DNA of 64,000 nt, taken from Dolomedes plantarius. Its lineage: Eukaryota; Arthropoda; Arachnida; Araneae; Dolomedidae. Within the stretch, counting starts at the first letter, position 1. Where the stretch lies: the NCBI GenBank assembly GCA_907164885.2, contig OU015493.1, positions 53,474,802 to 53,538,801 of the forward strand, given 5' to 3'. Below are more model-generated notes on this DNA. The model had not been told where the DNA came from, did no database searches, and saw nothing but the letters and a program-made list of their open reading frames with translations. The letters are not shown here.

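Noticed and set aside
62875..63081. Minus-strand 68-codon frame with repeated FGPN.(R/W)LVRL
   Set aside because: The repeated peptide comes from the internal repeats of the 186-bp MITE and is not a coding sequence.

Overview
The window is AT-rich nuclear DNA from an animal, most likely an arthropod. It shows GT-AG introns, (TA)n and (CA)n tracts, tRNA-derived SINEs, Tc1, pogo/Tigger, hAT and piggyBac-type DNA elements, BEL/Pao LTR elements and Helitrons. There is no bacterial gene organisation. The repeat mix and long introns would fit a chelicerate such as a spider, but that is a guess.

One host gene fills the window. Thirty plus-strand exons join in a single open frame of about 2,050 codons, and the gene runs off both ends. 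It is a KMT2C/KMT2D (MLL3/MLL4) histone H3K4 methyltransferase: the middle of the protein. In order it encodes three consecutive PHD fingers (911-9009), basic linkers (10584-17958), a low-complexity linker (33071-39496), an HMG box (40936-42398), a Gln-rich helix (45520-45652), long Ser/Pro/Gln-rich disordered exons with an LxxLL motif (48376-55628), a coiled coil with a poly-Gln tract (57011-58474) and more disordered sequence up to 64000. The FYR and SET domains must lie downstream, and earlier PHD fingers probably upstream.

The introns hold the transposable elements. At 1737-3332 is a Tc1 element with Sleeping Beauty-like inverted/direct repeats and a transposase broken by two stops. At 13410-14155 and 50797-51505 are two different Tigger deletion derivatives, each keeping only a transposase C-terminus. 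The 15-kb intron at 17959-33070 is mostly one BEL/Pao element on the minus strand (18294-32237, 5-bp target duplication ACTAT). Its reverse transcriptase was split by a 7.4-kb Helitron (21600-29024), which is itself split by smaller Helitrons (22762-25174). One of its LTRs carries a further 510-bp insertion. Another Helitron remnant with a helicase tail lies at 42476-43382.

Smaller items include a hAT-type MITE (6648-6795), a piggyBac-type MITE (61309-61918), other MITEs at 3865, 60401 and 62905, at least two SINE families, a 250-bp dispersed duplication and several local tandem duplications. No second host gene, tRNA gene, rRNA gene or CRISPR array was found. I see no clearly new biological system. 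The most informative structure is the dated, nested insertion series inside the 15-kb intron.
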